A stretch of DNA of 64,000 nt from Ahrensia sp. R2A130. Its GTDB lineage: Bacteria; Pseudomonadota; Alphaproteobacteria; Rhizobiales; Rhizobiaceae. This document shows, piece after piece, positions 1 through 10,469 of this stretch (positions are counted from its first letter, which is position 1; every line of letters starts with the position of its first letter). The stretch is from assembly GCF_000179775.1 (NCBI RefSeq), contig NZ_AEEB01000004.1, positions 1 to 64,000 on the forward strand. Reading direction: 5' to 3'. A program made the position numbers and the translations under genes. The notes beneath the pieces were generated by a model. It saw only the letters and a program-made list of their open reading frames with translations. It was not told where the DNA came from and did no database searches.

Positions 1-38
1 ACGCAGCGCAGCGGCAAAGCCGCGACAGCGTGAGTGCA
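1..38 (-). repeat. Dispersed palindromic intergenic repeat, copy A (partial at window edge)
   Basis: Read on the minus strand this begins GCACTCACGCTGTCG, then a perfect hairpin (GCGGC-TTT-GCCGC, positions 11-23), then a GCGCTGCGT tail. The same architecture recurs at about 2615-2690, 4419-4515, 37715-37759 and 45272-45360. This copy lies downstream of dps and runs off the window start. Confidence 0.7.
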
Positions 39-52
39 AACAGATCGGCGTT

Positions 53-69
53 GCAAGCCAAAGGCTTGC
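53..69 (-). terminator. Short hairpin just after dps
   Basis: GCAAGCC-AAA-GGCTTGC forms a perfect 7-bp stem directly at the dps stop codon. There is no clear T-tract after it on the minus strand, so it may be a weak terminator or a 3' end stabiliser. Confidence 0.35.
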
Positions 70-546
70 CTACGCCGTGTGCGCGCCGATGAACCATGCG
101 CCTTTGTCGATGCCGCGGGAAACCTCGGTGAAGAGGTCTGCTGTGTCTTCGTCGCCTGCTTCGCCGGCTTCTGCCATGCGCGCGCGGATGTGTTTGCCGA
201 TTTCCATGTAGCGCTCTTTGAGAGCGTCGACGTGCTCGTCCCATTTCTGGATATCGAGCGGGTAGGCTTCCATGGACGAGTTCTCCACCACCTTCTGCGA
301 TGTACCGTGGGCAGTACCGCCCAGAATGACGAGGCGTTCGGCGATGGTGTCGACGAAGTCTTGAATTTTGGCAGCTTCATCATCGAGCAATTTGTGCACG
401 CCGATGAAGGCCGCGCCCTTCAGGTTCCAATGCGCCTGTTTGATGGCGAGGAACAGGTCGGTGGTGTCGGCCAGACTTTTCTGCAGCAGGTCGATGCAAG
501 TTTCGCGGGCGTTGTCTTCTAGGCCTCTTACAAATGCTTCGGGCAT
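70..546 (-). CDS. dps: Dps-family ferritin-like DNA-binding stress protein
   Basis: A 158-residue protein, normal for Dps. It carries the Dps ferroxidase signature in order: KQAHWNLKG near residue 40, then FIGVHKLLDDEA with the H/D/E metal ligands, and a four-helix-bundle pattern. Dps proteins form 12-subunit shells that oxidise and store iron with hydrogen peroxide and protect DNA in the cytoplasm. The start is well supported by an AGAAAGGAA ribosome site about 6 bases upstream. It stands alone, transcribed away from rmuC's side of the window with a 116-base gap. The N-terminus lacks an obvious Lys/Arg-rich DNA-binding tail, so DNA binding may be weak; that is inference. Confidence 0.9.
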   Translation of the reverse strand: MPEAFVRGLEDNARETCIDLLQKSLADTTDLFLAIKQAHWNLKGAAFIGVHKLLDDEAAKIQDFVDTIAERLVILGGTAHGTSQKVVENSSMEAYPLDIQKWDEHVDALKERYMEIGKHIRARMAEAGEAGDEDTADLFTEVSRGIDKGAWFIGAHTA

Positions 547-662
547 AAAAATTCCTTTCTCTTACAAATTACCGCCAGAGCAATTCACCGGCGGTCTTCG
601 AGAGGAGAAATGAATGAGCTGGCCTGCCGTTCCAAACACGAGGCAAAAGAATCAGCCTGCGA

Positions 663-1931
663 CTAGGCGTCGCCACCTTCGATGGCGCGGAGGAAAGGCT
701 TTCCAGCCTCGCCCTTTTCATCTGCTTGGACCTGTTGCGCGCCGAACTCTAGACTCTCTATACGCGCGCCATGACGCGTGAGTTTGCCCGTTGAGGTGAT
801 GATCTGGTCGATATCCTTACCGGCCTGATCGTGATGAGATTTCAGCTTGCCGATACGGTCGTCCAACCGACCAAGATCGCCCATGAATTTCGCAACTTCA
901 GCCTGAATGAGATGGGCTTGCTCACGCATGCGCGCATCTTTCAGCACCGATTGAATGACCTGAACGGACAGCAGCAGCAGCGACGGCGACACAATCACCA
1001 CCCGATGCTTGTGGGCCGATTGGACGACGTTTTCAAAATTCTCATGAATTTCGGCAAAGATCGATTCCGACGGAACGAAGAGAAAAGCCGTGTCCTGCGT
1101 TTCGCCCGGAATAAGGTACTTCTCCGCAATCGCTTTGATGTGCACGTCCATGTCGCGGGTGAATTGCCGACCGGCTGTCACCTTGTCGCCCGGCTCTTCC
1201 AACTCGCGCATGCGGTTCCACGCTTCCAGCGGGAACTTCGCATCCACCACCAAAGCCGCCTGCCCGTTGGGCATGTGGATGGTGCAGTCCGGTCGCTTTC
1301 CGTTGGACAATGTCGTTTGGAAATCGAAGGTGCCCATGGGCAAACCGTCGCGAACGATGACCTCCATACGGCTTTGGCCGAATGCACCGCGCGTTTGCTT
1401 GTCGGACAGTATGGCCTGCAGCCCCACCACATCTTTCGCCAGCGTCTGAATGTTCGATTGCGCGGTGTCGATAACCGCCAGCCGCTCGGCAAGTTTGCCG
1501 AGGCTTTCCTGCGTGGTCTTGGTCGTATCGGTGAGGGATTGCGCAACACGGCCCGTGACGTTCGCCAAGCGTTCGTCCAATTGTCGCGCGAACGCTGATT
1601 GCTGTTCGGTTACGTTGGATTGCAGCGCCGCCAGATGGCCGGATAACTCGCTCTGCGTCTTCAACAATTCCGTCATGCGCGTTTCCGCTTCTCGAGCGCG
1701 GCCCTCTGCCATTTGCAGGCTCATCGCTTCGTTGCCAGCGCGAGCACGGTTGGAGCGCCAAAGCGAAAACAGCAGCAGCACGACGATCAACGCCAGCAAC
1801 GCACCAGCAAACGCCAGTGCCATGCCGCGGGTGACCAGCGTGTCGCCGACGCGCAGCAGTTCCATTTCGAGGCCGAGACTTTCCATTTCCCGACCGTATG
1901 TGATTCGCCGTGTAGAATGAAACGCGAACAT
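663..1931 (-). CDS. rmuC: RmuC family DNA recombination protein
   Basis: A 422-residue protein with one N-terminal membrane segment (about residues 37-57), a long coiled coil to about residue 190, and then the RmuC nuclease-like core ([44 protein letters not shown]). RmuC proteins limit inversions between short inverted repeats; the core resembles restriction-endonuclease folds. An AGGGAA ribosome site sits about 6 bases upstream of the chosen ATG; an in-frame ATG 15 codons on (position 1886) is the alternative. It is divergent from def with 58 bases between, an arrangement known from Rhizobiales. Confidence 0.9.
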   Translation of the reverse strand: MFAFHSTRRITYGREMESLGLEMELLRVGDTLVTRGMALAFAGALLALIVVLLLFSLWRSNRARAGNEAMSLQMAEGRAREAETRMTELLKTQSELSGHLAALQSNVTEQQSAFARQLDERLANVTGRVAQSLTDTTKTTQESLGKLAERLAVIDTAQSNIQTLAKDVVGLQAILSDKQTRGAFGQSRMEVIVRDGLPMGTFDFQTTLSNGKRPDCTIHMPNGQAALVVDAKFPLEAWNRMRELEEPGDKVTAGRQFTRDMDVHIKAIAEKYLIPGETQDTAFLFVPSESIFAEIHENFENVVQSAHKHRVVIVSPSLLLLSVQVIQSVLKDARMREQAHLIQAEVAKFMGDLGRLDDRIGKLKSHHDQAGKDIDQIITSTGKLTRHGARIESLEFGAQQVQADEKGEAGKPFLRAIEGGDA

Positions 1932-1989
1932 TTGCGTTCCCTGCGACCGCCGTCTTGACCACTCCCCGTGCCGCGATTACCTCACCGGC

Positions 1990-2571
1990 ATGGCTCTTCT
2001 TCCTATCGTTCATCTACCCGATCCAATTCTGCGCGTCCGCTCTCAAGAGGTGGAACGGGTGGACGATGAGTTGCGTAAATTTCTCGATGACATGGCCGAC
2101 ACAATGTATGACGCGCCGGGCATCGGCCTTGCTGCCGTTCAGGTGGGCGAACCGCGCCGCATCTTCGTTGTCGACTGTTCCGAACGCGCAGAGGCGGAAG
2201 AAGAAGCGGAAGATGACGCACCTATTCGCGCTGAAGCTGTGGAAGAAAAACGCGACCCGATTTTCCTCATCAATCCGAAAATCGTCACCTTCAGCGACGA
2301 ACCAAGCATGTACGAAGAGGGTTGCTTGTCGATACCGGATTATTACGCCGAGGTGGAACGTCCAGCGACCTGCCGCATCGAATTTCTCGACCGCGACGGC
2401 AAAGAGCAAAGCCTCGAAGCCGACGGCCTGCTGTCCACCTGCATTCAGCACGAAATGGACCACCTCGATGGTACGCTGTTCATCGACCACATCTCCAAGT
2501 TGAAGAAGAATATGGTCATCAAGAAATTCACCAAAATCGCCAAGCAGAACGGCACACGGTTTATCGGTTAG
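1990..2571 (+). CDS. def: Peptide deformylase
   Basis: Removes the N-formyl group from nascent proteins. All three metal-site motifs are present: GIGLAAVQ near residue 42, EGCLSIP near residue 113 (Cys ligand), and QHEMDHLDG near residue 155 (two His ligands and the catalytic Glu). At 193 residues it is longer than usual because of an acidic insertion at about residues 60-87, rich in Glu/Asp/Ala, between the first two motifs. It heads def-fmt-truA, so the deformylase and the methionyl-tRNA formyltransferase are neighbours as in most bacteria. The gap to fmt is 119 bases and contains a dispersed repeat. Confidence 0.95.
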   Translation: MALLPIVHLPDPILRVRSQEVERVDDELRKFLDDMADTMYDAPGIGLAAVQVGEPRRIFVVDCSERAEAEEEAEDDAPIRAEAVEEKRDPIFLINPKIVTFSDEPSMYEEGCLSIPDYYAEVERPATCRIEFLDRDGKEQSLEADGLLSTCIQHEMDHLDGTLFIDHISKLKKNMVIKKFTKIAKQNGTRFIG

Positions 2572-2614
2572 ATGGCGCTATTGCTTAAAATTACGAAGTC
2601 GGGACGTGCGGCTG

Positions 2615-2690
2615 GCGGAGCGAAAAGCGACCGGCAATCGCTTGCCGCGCCCACGCAGCGCAGCCCGCAGGGCGACAGCGTGAGTGCACA
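2615..2690 (-). repeat. Dispersed palindromic intergenic repeat, copy B
   Basis: Minus-strand reading: GCACTCACGCTGTCG, hairpin GCCC-TGC-GGGC (2663-2673), then GCGCTGCGTGGGCGC, and further out GCCGGTCGCTTTTCGCTCCG. It ends directly at the fmt start codon, so it would form the 5' leader of fmt if transcription comes from def. The outer segment is also seen near 8262-8284. Confidence 0.7.
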
Positions 2691-3629
2691 ATGAGAATCA
2701 TCTTTATGGGCACGCCGGAATTTTCTGTTCCTACCCTTCAAGCGTTGCATGATGCGGGCCACCAGATCGTTGCCTGCTACAGCCAACCGCCAAAACCGGC
2801 GGGGCGACGTGGGCGCGAGTTGACGAAGCAGCCTGTGCATCTCGCGGCTGAGGCTTTGGGCATTCCGGTTCACACGCCGGTCAGCCTCAAGGGTGAAGAC
2901 GAACAGACAATCTTTGCCGCGCACAATGCCGATGTGGCGGTTGTGGTTGCTTACGGTTTGCTGCTGCCTAAGCCCGTTCTCGACGCGCCGAAACACGGTT
3001 GCCTGAATGGGCACGGGTCGTTGCTACCGCGCTGGCGAGGCGCGGCCCCAATACAACGCGCTATCATGGCTGGCGATGCTGAAAGCGGTATTCAGGTCAT
3101 GGCGATGGAAGAAGGGTTGGACACCGGCCCCGTTGCCGCCACTGCCCGCGTTCCCATAGGTCCGCGCACCACGGTAGGCGATTTGCACGATGCGCTGTCG
3201 CAGGAATGTGCGTCGCTCATGGTTCAAGCGCTGGCCGATCTCAAAACAGGAACGCTGACCTTCACGCCGCAGCTGGAAGACGGGGTGATCTACGCCAAGA
3301 AGATCGACAAGGCGGAAGCGCGGATCGATTGGACGAAGAACGGTGCTGAAGTAGCGCAACACATCAACGGACTGTCCCCTTTCCCGGGCGCTTGGTTCGA
3401 GATCGAGCAAGGTGGAAAACCAATGCGTGTGAAGGCGCTACTTGCCGTCGAGACTTCCGGCTCAGGTCAAACGGGCGAAGTGCTGAACAATGATAGCGAT
3501 TTCATTATTTCATGCGGAGGTTCCACAGCCGTCCAGATCGAACGGGTGCAAAAGGCTGGTGGCAAGCCGGTGAACGCCGATGAATTTTTACGCGGTGTCG
3601 ATCTGCCCATCGGCACCACTCTCACGTAA
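2691..3629 (+). CDS. fmt: Methionyl-tRNA formyltransferase
   Basis: Formylates initiator Met-tRNA using 10-formyl-tetrahydrofolate. The 312-residue length is typical. The N-terminal Rossmann-like domain starts [16 protein letters not shown]. The catalytic segment [20 protein letters not shown] is present near residue 105 with the Asn and His of the active site, and the C-terminal tRNA-binding OB-fold domain follows from about residue 205. No clear ribosome site precedes the ATG because a repeat element occupies that space; translation may depend on coupling or on an atypical leader. It is followed 2 bases later by truA. Confidence 0.95.
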   Translation: MRIIFMGTPEFSVPTLQALHDAGHQIVACYSQPPKPAGRRGRELTKQPVHLAAEALGIPVHTPVSLKGEDEQTIFAAHNADVAVVVAYGLLLPKPVLDAPKHGCLNGHGSLLPRWRGAAPIQRAIMAGDAESGIQVMAMEEGLDTGPVAATARVPIGPRTTVGDLHDALSQECASLMVQALADLKTGTLTFTPQLEDGVIYAKKIDKAEARIDWTKNGAEVAQHINGLSPFPGAWFEIEQGGKPMRVKALLAVETSGSGQTGEVLNNDSDFIISCGGSTAVQIERVQKAGGKPVNADEFLRGVDLPIGTTLT

Positions 3630-3631
3630 TT

Positions 3632-4387
3632 ATGGGCCGCTACCGTTTCATCATCGAATATGACGGCAAACCCTATGCAGGCTGGCAGCGACAGCCGGAC
3701 CAACCGTCGGTACAGGGTGCCATCGAAGCCGCGTTGGGCCGGTTGGGCGAACCCGACCCCATCGTCCAAGGCGCTGGTCGCACAGATGCAGGCGTTCACG
3801 CCCTGGCGCAGGTGGCCCATAGCGACCTCACCCGCCCGTGGACCGGCTTTCGCTTGGCAGAAGCGTTGAACGCGCATCTGCGGAAGGCTGGCGACCCCGT
3901 GGCAATCATCGATTGCGAACCGTGCGATGATGAATTTCACGCCCGCTTTTCCGCCACCCAACGCGCTTATCTTTACCGCATCATCGACCACCGCGCCCCA
4001 TTGGCCGTCGACGCGGGCCGCGCGTGGAACGTGAAAACGCCGCTTGATGTGGACGCCATGAACAAGGCCGCCGCGCGACTGGTGGGCGAGCACGATTTCA
4101 CGACGTTCCGCTCGACGGAATGTCAGGCAAGATCGCCCGTGAAAACGCTCGGCACATTGGTTGCGACACGAGTACAGCGGCATGGAAGAAGTGAGGTGGA
4201 AATCACCACCACCGCCCGTTCTTATCTGCACAATCAGGTGCGCTCCCTCGCAGGCTGCTTGCGACTGGTCGGTTGCGGGAAATGGTCGCCGGATGATGCG
4301 GCTGCGTCACTGGCCGCGATGGATCGAACTGCCTGCGCACCCGTTGCTCCTGCACACGGATTGTACCTTACGTCAGTGACCTATTGA
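3632..4387 (+). CDS. truA: tRNA pseudouridine(38-40) synthase
   Basis: Isomerises uridines 38-40 in the tRNA anticodon stem. A 251-residue protein of the TruA fold with the catalytic motif [15 protein letters not shown] near residue 48, the Asp being the nucleophile. Further family blocks are RAYLYRI near residue 111, HDFTTFRS near residue 151, and the C-terminal [14 protein letters not shown]. It starts 2 bases after the fmt stop, so the two are probably translationally coupled. After it comes a 182-base gap holding repeat copy C and a second hairpin. Confidence 0.95.
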   Translation: MGRYRFIIEYDGKPYAGWQRQPDQPSVQGAIEAALGRLGEPDPIVQGAGRTDAGVHALAQVAHSDLTRPWTGFRLAEALNAHLRKAGDPVAIIDCEPCDDEFHARFSATQRAYLYRIIDHRAPLAVDAGRAWNVKTPLDVDAMNKAAARLVGEHDFTTFRSTECQARSPVKTLGTLVATRVQRHGRSEVEITTTARSYLHNQVRSLAGCLRLVGCGKWSPDDAAASLAAMDRTACAPVAPAHGLYLTSVTY

Positions 4388-4418
4388 GCGCAGTTTCGTG
4401 GTGCGCCACACTGGTTTC

Positions 4419-4515
4419 TTGCGCTCACGCTGTCGGCCTTGCGGCCTTCACTACGCGGGTGCGGCGCTTTACTGTTCGCCGCTCCGCTTACCGGTGCACC
4501 GGGCAGGCTTGCCCG
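4419..4515 (+). repeat. Dispersed palindromic intergenic repeat, copy C, plus adjoining palindrome
   Basis: TTGCGCTCACGCTGTC, hairpin GGCC-TTGC-GGCC (4435-4446), then CTACGCGGGTGCGGCGC. The end of the block is a near-perfect palindrome CGGGCAGGCTTGCCCG (4500-4515), which recurs as CGGGCAGGCCTGCCCG at 22495-22510. It lies between truA and deoB. Confidence 0.7.
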
Positions 4516-4569
4516 CCTCGCAAACCAAGCAGAATACTTGGCTTGCTCTTCGATGGATTGGAACTGCCC

Positions 4570-5817
4570 ATGCCCCGCGCCTTTATTTTCGTTCTTGATT
4601 CCGTCGGCACCGGCCACGCACCGGACGCTGCACAATATGGCGCAAACCAAGGGACGGACGCGGGCTCCAATACGTTGGGTCATATCGCAGAAGCCTGCGC
4701 GGCAGGAAATGCGGATGGTGACGCGCTGCGATCCGGACCGTTGAAATTGCCCAATCTGGTAAAGCTCGGCTTGGGTCGCGCAGCGGCGCTTGCCGGTGGT
4801 GACGTGCCGCCCGGCCTCGAACTAGACGGCGATACTGATGGCGCTTATGCGTCGATGATCGAAACGTCCAACGGCAAAGACACACCGTCCGGCCATTGGG
4901 AAATCACCGGCGTTCCTGTGAATTTCGGTTGGCATTTCTTTCCCGACACGCAACCGACTTTTCCCGCAGATTTTACCAGCGCCATTATCCGCGAAGGCGA
5001 TATTCCCGGCGTTCTCGCCAACCGTCATGCATCCGGTACGCAGGTGATCGAAGAGTTCGGCCATGAACACATCATGACCGGAATGCCGATCATCTACACC
5101 TCCACCGACAGCGTCATTCAGATCGCGGCGCATGAGGAGTTCTTCGGTCTCGACCGGCTTTACGCGCTGTGCGCCACGGTGAGGAAGTTGGTCGATCCGC
5201 TCAATGTCGGTCGCGTGATCGCGCGGCCATTCGTGGGCAAGACGGCGGACACATTCGAGCGCACCGGCAACCGTCGCGACTATTCCGTGCCGCCGCCCGC
5301 CTCCACTTTGTTGGACATCGCGCAAGACGATGAGCGAGCAGTTTTTGCAGTTGGTAAAATCGCCGATATTTTCGCCCATCGCGGCGTGACCGATATTCGC
5401 AAAGCCAGCGGCAATGACGCGATGATGGACGCCACCTTGCAAGCCATGGACGATGCAGCAGACGGCGATCTCGTATTCACCAATTTTGTCGATTTCGACA
5501 CGGAATACGGCCATCGCCGCGACGTGGCAGGCTATGCGAAATGTCTAGAGGACTTCGACAAGCGGGTGCCGGAATTGCTGGCGAAAGTGCGCGATGGTGA
5601 CCTGATGGTCTTCACCGCCGACCACGGCAACGACCCCACATGGGCAGGCACGGACCACACCCGCGAACAGGTGTTCGCGCTGCTGACCGGCCCGCAAATC
5701 CCCATCGGTTCCTGCGGCACGCGAGATACTTTTGCTGATATCGGCGCAACGGTTGCCGCCCATCTGGATTTGCCTTGGTCTGCAGCTGGCACCGACATGC
5801 TGGCTGATGCAAAGTGA
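4570..5817 (+). CDS. deoB: Phosphopentomutase
   Basis: Interconverts ribose-1-phosphate and ribose-5-phosphate (and the deoxy forms) in nucleoside breakdown. The 415-residue protein starts [15 protein letters not shown], where the Asp is a metal ligand of the alkaline-phosphatase superfamily; the phosphorylated Thr lies in [11 protein letters not shown] near residue 100, and [11 protein letters not shown] near residue 350 gives the second metal site. The frame stays open upstream for 62 codons, but that stretch is repeat DNA and the family N-terminus begins at this ATG. It overlaps add by GTGA and forms a salvage operon with add and upp. Confidence 0.95.
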   Translation: MPRAFIFVLDSVGTGHAPDAAQYGANQGTDAGSNTLGHIAEACAAGNADGDALRSGPLKLPNLVKLGLGRAAALAGGDVPPGLELDGDTDGAYASMIETSNGKDTPSGHWEITGVPVNFGWHFFPDTQPTFPADFTSAIIREGDIPGVLANRHASGTQVIEEFGHEHIMTGMPIIYTSTDSVIQIAAHEEFFGLDRLYALCATVRKLVDPLNVGRVIARPFVGKTADTFERTGNRRDYSVPPPASTLLDIAQDDERAVFAVGKIADIFAHRGVTDIRKASGNDAMMDATLQAMDDAADGDLVFTNFVDFDTEYGHRRDVAGYAKCLEDFDKRVPELLAKVRDGDLMVFTADHGNDPTWAGTDHTREQVFALLTGPQIPIGSCGTRDTFADIGATVAAHLDLPWSAAGTDMLADAK

Positions 5818-6788
5818 ATTTGCCACTGGTCGAAATCCACTGCCACATAGAGGGTGCAGCACCTCCGGAACTGGTGGAACGTCTCGCTGCAAAATATGGC
5901 GCCGATCTCGATGGCACAATCGAGAATGGCCGATACGTCTGGTCCGATTTTACCGAATTCTTGTCCTGCTACGACCGCGCGTCCAGCGTGTTTCGCAGCG
6001 GCGATGACTATCGGGAACTGACCCTGACTTACTTCCGCGATCTCGCAGCGCAGGGCGCGATCTATGGTGAGGTTTTCGCTTCTCCAGACCACGCAGCGGC
6101 TATGGGCATCAGCTATGGCGATCTGGTGGACGGCATCGCTGCTGGCATGGATGACGCCAAGACGGAGAGCGGAATCGAAGGGCGCATATTGATGACATGC
6201 GTGCGCCATCTGGGACCGAAGGCCGCCGTTGCTGTCGCGCAGATCGTGGCGGACAATCCGCATCCAATGGTCACAGGCTTCGGTATGGGCGGAGACGAGC
6301 GAGCGTTCACCGCAGCTGATTTCGCACCAGCCTTCACGATTGCCCGCGACGCTGGATTAGGGCTGACGTCCCACGCTGGAGAGTTCGGCGGCCCGCAAAG
6401 CGTGATAGACACGCTGGACCATCTCCACGTCACCCGCATCGGCCATGGCGTGCGGTCCATCGAGGACCCAGTGCTGGTGGAGCGATTAGCGCGGGACGGC
6501 ATCGTGCTGGAAGTCTGCCCGCGCTCGAATATGGAGTTGGACGTTTATGATGAACCATCCGACCACCCACTCGCCGCGTTGAAAGCGGCGGGCGTGAAGG
6601 TGACGTTGAATTCCGACGACCCACCTTTTTTCCACACGTCGCTGGCCGAAGATTACGCCTTCGCCCGTGAGCATTCCGGTTTCAGCGAAACGGACCTGTT
6701 GGCTTGCAGCCGCACGGCCATCGAAGCGGCCTTCGTTGATGAGGATACACGCGCGAAACTGTTGAAGCGGTGCACGCCTTCCGCCTAG
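5814..6788 (+). CDS. add: Adenosine deaminase
   Basis: Hydrolyses adenosine or deoxyadenosine to inosine forms. The 324-residue protein has the zinc motifs of the amidohydrolase fold: HCHIEG at residue 9, SHAGEFGG near residue 186 with the catalytic Glu, RIGHG near residue 210, and LNSDDPPFF near residue 265. The start is GTG, overlapping the deoB stop as GTGA, a sign of coupled translation. Together with deoB and upp it salvages bases and pentose from nucleosides. Adenine deaminases of the same family are an alternative, but the family blocks fit adenosine deaminase best. Confidence 0.88.
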   Translation: MNLPLVEIHCHIEGAAPPELVERLAAKYGADLDGTIENGRYVWSDFTEFLSCYDRASSVFRSGDDYRELTLTYFRDLAAQGAIYGEVFASPDHAAAMGISYGDLVDGIAAGMDDAKTESGIEGRILMTCVRHLGPKAAVAVAQIVADNPHPMVTGFGMGGDERAFTAADFAPAFTIARDAGLGLTSHAGEFGGPQSVIDTLDHLHVTRIGHGVRSIEDPVLVERLARDGIVLEVCPRSNMELDVYDEPSDHPLAALKAAGVKVTLNSDDPPFFHTSLAEDYAFAREHSGFSETDLLACSRTAIEAAFVDEDTRAKLLKRCTPSA

Positions 6789-6825
6789 TGTCATCGCAAG
6801 ACAAATCTGCAAGGCCGCTTTGAAA

Positions 6826-7458
6826 ATGCACGAGAACCTTACCGTCGTCGACCACCCGCTGGTGCAGCACAAGTTGACGCTGATGCGCGACAAGAAAACG
6901 TCCACCGCCAGTTTCCGCCGCCTGCTGCGCGAAATCTCGCTGCTGCTTTGCTACGAAGTCACGCGTGGGTTAGAACTGGAAGACGTGACCATCGAAACGC
7001 CGATGCAGAAAATGCAGGCACCCAAACTGAAGGGCAAGAAGCTTTGTTTCGCCTCCATCCTGCGCGCCGGTAATGGCTTGCTGGAAGGCATGTTAGACCT
7101 CGTTCCTTCCGCCCGCGTGGCTCATGTGGGGCTGTACCGCGACCATGATACGCTTGAGGCGGTGGAGTATTATTACAAAGCTCCCGGCGGGCTGGGGAAC
7201 CGTGTCGTCATCGCCGTGGACCCCATGTTGGCCACGGCAAATTCCGCATCGCTCGCCATCGACAAGTTGAAGCGCAGCGGCGCGACCGACATTCGTTTTC
7301 TGTGCCTGTTGGCTGCGCCCGAAGGCGTGAAAGCACTGACCGAAGCGCATCCTGATGTTCCCATCATCACCGCTGCGCTGGACGAAAAACTGAATGAAAA
7401 AGGCTACATCATCCCCGGTCTAGGCGATGCGGGTGACCGCATGTACGGCACCAAATGA
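6826..7458 (+). CDS. upp: Uracil phosphoribosyltransferase
   Basis: Makes UMP from uracil and PRPP. The 210-residue protein has the family blocks [23 protein letters not shown] and the C-terminal [11 protein letters not shown]. The PRPP-loop Gly that usually follows MLAT is Ala here. The start chosen is ATG with AAGG 11 bases upstream; an in-frame TTG two codons earlier is possible but too close to that site. It follows add after 37 bases and overlaps the next gene by ATGA, so the dehydrogenase is probably co-transcribed with the salvage genes. Confidence 0.92.
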   Translation: MHENLTVVDHPLVQHKLTLMRDKKTSTASFRRLLREISLLLCYEVTRGLELEDVTIETPMQKMQAPKLKGKKLCFASILRAGNGLLEGMLDLVPSARVAHVGLYRDHDTLEAVEYYYKAPGGLGNRVVIAVDPMLATANSASLAIDKLKRSGATDIRFLCLLAAPEGVKALTEAHPDVPIITAALDEKLNEKGYIIPGLGDAGDRMYGTK

Positions 7459-8207
7459 ACATCGCGAGTTATCCCAGCCTCAAAGACCGCACCGTCGTCG
7501 TCTCCGGCGGCGGGTCCGGTATCGGCGAACAAATCGTGCGCCGCTTTGCAGAGCAGGGCAGCCGCGTGGGCTTCCTCGATATTGCAAAAGACGCTTCCGA
7601 AGCACTGGTTTCAGAACTCGGCGACAATGTCATGTTCCAGCAATGCGATGTGACTGACATTGACGCGCTGCGTGCGTCACTGGCGAATATTGCTGACGCC
7701 TTCGGCCCCGTGACCGTGCTGGTGAACAACGCTGCCCATGACGAACGCCACAAGCTGGAAGACGTGACACCGGAATATTGGGATGGCCGTATCGCGGTGA
7801 ATTTGAAACACCAGTTCTTCGCCGCCCAAGCTGTCGCTCAGGGCATGAAGGAAGCGGGCCACGGTTCCATCATCAATATGGGGTCGACATCATGGATGGT
7901 CGGGCAAGGCGGGATGGCGGCCTATACGGCATCGAAGTCTGCCGTACTTGGGTTAACGCGCTCCTTGGCGCGCGATCTCGGCCCCTACAACATCCGCGCC
8001 AATTCCATCGCACCGGGCTGGATCATGACCGAGCGTCAGGAATCACTTTGGCTCACCGAAGAGGGCGAGAAGGAATTGATGGAGCGCCAGTGCCTGAAAC
8101 GGAAACTGGTGCCGGATGATATCGCGCGTCCCGTGTTGTTCTTCGCGTCGGATGAATCCGGTGCGTGTACGAACCAGAGCTATGTCGTGGATGGTGGCTG
8201 GACTTGA
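7455..8207 (+). CDS. SDR family NAD(P)-dependent oxidoreductase
   Basis: A 250-residue classical short-chain dehydrogenase. The nucleotide-binding GGGSGIG lies near residue 18, NNAA near residue 93, the catalytic Ser in INMGSTS, and YTASK carries the catalytic Tyr and Lys. The Asp in FLDIA after the second strand suggests NAD rather than NADP preference, which is inference. The C-terminus ends YVVDGGW as in sugar and polyol dehydrogenases. The ATGA overlap with upp places it in the salvage operon, where a pentose or sugar substrate would fit, but the substrate cannot be read from the sequence. Confidence 0.85.
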   Translation: MNIASYPSLKDRTVVVSGGGSGIGEQIVRRFAEQGSRVGFLDIAKDASEALVSELGDNVMFQQCDVTDIDALRASLANIADAFGPVTVLVNNAAHDERHKLEDVTPEYWDGRIAVNLKHQFFAAQAVAQGMKEAGHGSIINMGSTSWMVGQGGMAAYTASKSAVLGLTRSLARDLGPYNIRANSIAPGWIMTERQESLWLTEEGEKELMERQCLKRKLVPDDIARPVLFFASDESGACTNQSYVVDGGWT

Positions 8208-8215
8208 TTCGGGTT

Positions 8216-8284
8216 CACGCAGATCGGCTTTGCCGATCACTCCACCGGGGCGACGCATAAGCGCCGGTCGCTCTTCGCTCCGGT
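8216..8284 (+). repeat. Diverged copy F of the dispersed repeat
   Basis: Contains the hairpin GATCGGC-TTT-GCCGATC (8222-8238) and then GCCGGTCGCTCTTCGCTCCG, nearly identical to the outer part of copy B. The GCTCACGCTGTCG head is eroded to TTCACGCAG. It lies between the convergent SDR gene and fabI. Confidence 0.45.
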
Positions 8285-8308
8285 TGGGAGCATAGAGTGA
8301 AAAGCGAA

Positions 8309-9136
8309 CTACTCTTCTTCGCGCCGATCCAATGCTTTCAACTCTTCCAGACGCGGCATCGACATCGTCGAATAGCCCGAGTCCACGAAGTGGATTTCGC
8401 CGGTCGTGCCTGAACCCAAGTCGGACAACAGGTAGAGCGATGCGCCGCCAATTTCTTCCAGCGTGACGGTTCTACGCAAAGGCGCGTTGCGGGACTGGTA
8501 GTTGTACATCTGGCGGGCATCGGCCACGCCGGCACCGGCCAGTGTACGGACAGGACCAGCAGAGATGGCGTTCACGCGGATGCCTTGCGGACCGTAGTCG
8601 GTTGCAAGGTAACGCACGGAGGCTTCCAGTGCTGCCTTGGCGACGCCCATGACATTGTAGTTCGGCATCACGCGGGTTGCGCCGCCATAGGTGAGGGTCA
8701 GCATCGAGCCGCCCTCGTTCATCAGCGCTGCAGCGCGCTTGGCGGTCTCGGTGAAGGAGAAGCAGGAGATGACCATGGTGCGCGAAAAATTCTCGCGGCT
8801 GGTGTCTGCGTACAGCCCCTTCAATTCGTTCTTGTCGGAAAAGCCGATGGCGTGAACGAAGAAGTCGATGCCGCCCCATTTTTCCTTCAATTCGGCAAAG
8901 ACAGCATCAACAGAATCAAGATCTTCCACATCGCAATCGAGCAGGATGTCGGAACCGAGGTCGGCAGCTAACGGTGCCACGCGTTTGCCAAAAGCTGGAC
9001 CCTGATGGGTAAAGGCGAGTTCTGCGCCATGGGCATGCAGCATTTTTGCGATGCCGTAAGCGATGGAATTTTTGTTCGCCACGCCCATGATGAGGCCGCG
9101 CTTACCGGCCATGATGTTGGATTGCAGTTCGGCCAT
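8309..9136 (-). CDS. fabI: Enoyl-[acyl-carrier-protein] reductase (NADH)
   Basis: Catalyses the last reduction of each fatty-acid elongation cycle. The 275-residue protein has the FabI cofactor loop GVANKNSIAYGIAK near residue 19, HAIGFSDKNEL near residue 92, and the catalytic YNVMGVAKA with Tyr and Lys six residues apart near residue 159. The C-terminal GEIHFVDSGYS is typical. A GAAAGG ribosome site is well placed. It is the last gene of fabA-fabB-fabI on the minus strand, 39 bases after fabB, a cluster conserved in Rhizobiales. Confidence 0.95.
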   Translation of the reverse strand: MAELQSNIMAGKRGLIMGVANKNSIAYGIAKMLHAHGAELAFTHQGPAFGKRVAPLAADLGSDILLDCDVEDLDSVDAVFAELKEKWGGIDFFVHAIGFSDKNELKGLYADTSRENFSRTMVISCFSFTETAKRAAALMNEGGSMLTLTYGGATRVMPNYNVMGVAKAALEASVRYLATDYGPQGIRVNAISAGPVRTLAGAGVADARQMYNYQSRNAPLRRTVTLEEIGGASLYLLSDLGSGTTGEIHFVDSGYSTMSMPRLEELKALDRREEE

Positions 9137-9175
9137 AAAAGCGGCCTTTCTAAAAATACAGATACAGAACGGCGC

Positions 9176-10393
9176 TTACGCGTAGCGTGAAAAAGTGAGC
9201 GAGGCGTTGGTGCCGCCGAAGCCGAAGGAGTTGGACAGCACGGTGTTCAATTCCACATTATCCTCACGCTCGGTGACGATGGGCATGTCGGCAAAGTCCG
9301 GGTCGATCTCGTTGATATGGGCGGACTTCAAGATGAAACCGTTCTGCATCATCAGCAGCGAGTAGATCGCCTCCTGCACACCGGTCGCGCCCAGCGAATG
9401 CCCGGTGAGCGATTTGGTGGCGGAGATTTTCGGGCAGTTGTCCGCGCCGTAGATTTCGCGCAAAGCGGCGATTTCCTTAGCATCGCCAACACCGGTAGAG
9501 GTGGCGTGTGGGTTGATGTAGTCGATCTTGCCCACACCTTCGGTCGCCATCTTGATGCAGCGCACCGCGCCTTCGCCTGATGGTGCGACCATATCGTAGC
9601 CGTCCGACGTTGCGCCGTAGCCGACGATTTCGCCATAGATTTTCGCACCGCGTGCCTTGGCGTGCTCCAGCTCTTCGAGCACCAGAACGCCGGCACCACC
9701 GGCGATGACGAAACCATCGCGGTTCTTGTCGAATGCGCGGGAAGCGACGGACGGGTTATCGTTGTAGCCGGAGGACATTGCGCCCATGGCGTCGAAAAGG
9801 TTCGACATGGTCCAGTCGAGGTCTTCCGAACCACCGGCGAAAACCACGTCCTGCTTGCCCACCTGAATGGTTTCATAGGCGTTGCCGATGCAGTGGTTCG
9901 ACGTCGCGCAGGCGGATGAGATAGAGTAGTTCACGCCCTTGATTTCAAATTGCGTGGCCAGGACGGCGGACGCCGTGGAGGACATCGCTTTTGGCACAGC
10001 CGTCGGGCCGATGCGCTTGGGTGAACCGGAATCGACAGTTTTGGCAGCGGCTTCCACAATCGTTTTCGTCGAAGGCCCGCCAGAGCCCATGATGATACCG
10101 GTGCGCGGGTTCACCACTTCGTTTTGCTCAAGACCTGAATCCTGAATGGCCTGCTGCATGGCGATGTAATTCCACGCCGTGCCTTGGCTCATGAAGCGCA
10201 CGGTGCGGCGGTCCAGAACCTCGAACGGGTCGAGATCGGGACGACCGGAAACCTGGCTTCTAAAATTGTGTTCGGCAAAACTCTCTTCCGTACGGATGCC
10301 AGATTTGGCCTCGCGCAGTGAGGCCAAAACCTCATTGGAATTGTTGCCGATGGAGGAGACGATCCCCATCCCGGTGACGACCACTCTTTTCAT
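9176..10393 (-). CDS. fabB: Beta-ketoacyl-ACP synthase I
   Basis: Condenses malonyl-ACP with acyl-ACP in elongation; with FabA it makes unsaturated fatty acids. The 405-residue protein has the thiolase fold with the nucleophile Cys in [16 protein letters not shown] near residue 163, and the two His in [11 protein letters not shown] near residue 297 and [10 protein letters not shown] near residue 333. The start [16 protein letters not shown] is canonical, with an AGGAAAG site upstream. Adjacency to fabA argues for FabB rather than FabF. Confidence 0.93.
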   Translation of the reverse strand: MKRVVVTGMGIVSSIGNNSNEVLASLREAKSGIRTEESFAEHNFRSQVSGRPDLDPFEVLDRRTVRFMSQGTAWNYIAMQQAIQDSGLEQNEVVNPRTGIIMGSGGPSTKTIVEAAAKTVDSGSPKRIGPTAVPKAMSSTASAVLATQFEIKGVNYSISSACATSNHCIGNAYETIQVGKQDVVFAGGSEDLDWTMSNLFDAMGAMSSGYNDNPSVASRAFDKNRDGFVIAGGAGVLVLEELEHAKARGAKIYGEIVGYGATSDGYDMVAPSGEGAVRCIKMATEGVGKIDYINPHATSTGVGDAKEIAALREIYGADNCPKISATKSLTGHSLGATGVQEAIYSLLMMQNGFILKSAHINEIDPDFADMPIVTEREDNVELNTVLSNSFGFGGTNASLTFSRYA

Positions 10394-10469
10394 GAGCCTG
10401 TCTTTCCTTCGGTTCTTTCGACCCCGCAGGTGGGGGCGCGATTATATGGGTGCAAGTCTTGGTATAAGA

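Noticed and set aside
4384-4569. Upstream extension of deoB by 62 codons
   Set aside because: The stretch is repeat copy C and a palindrome; the family N-terminus starts at 4570.
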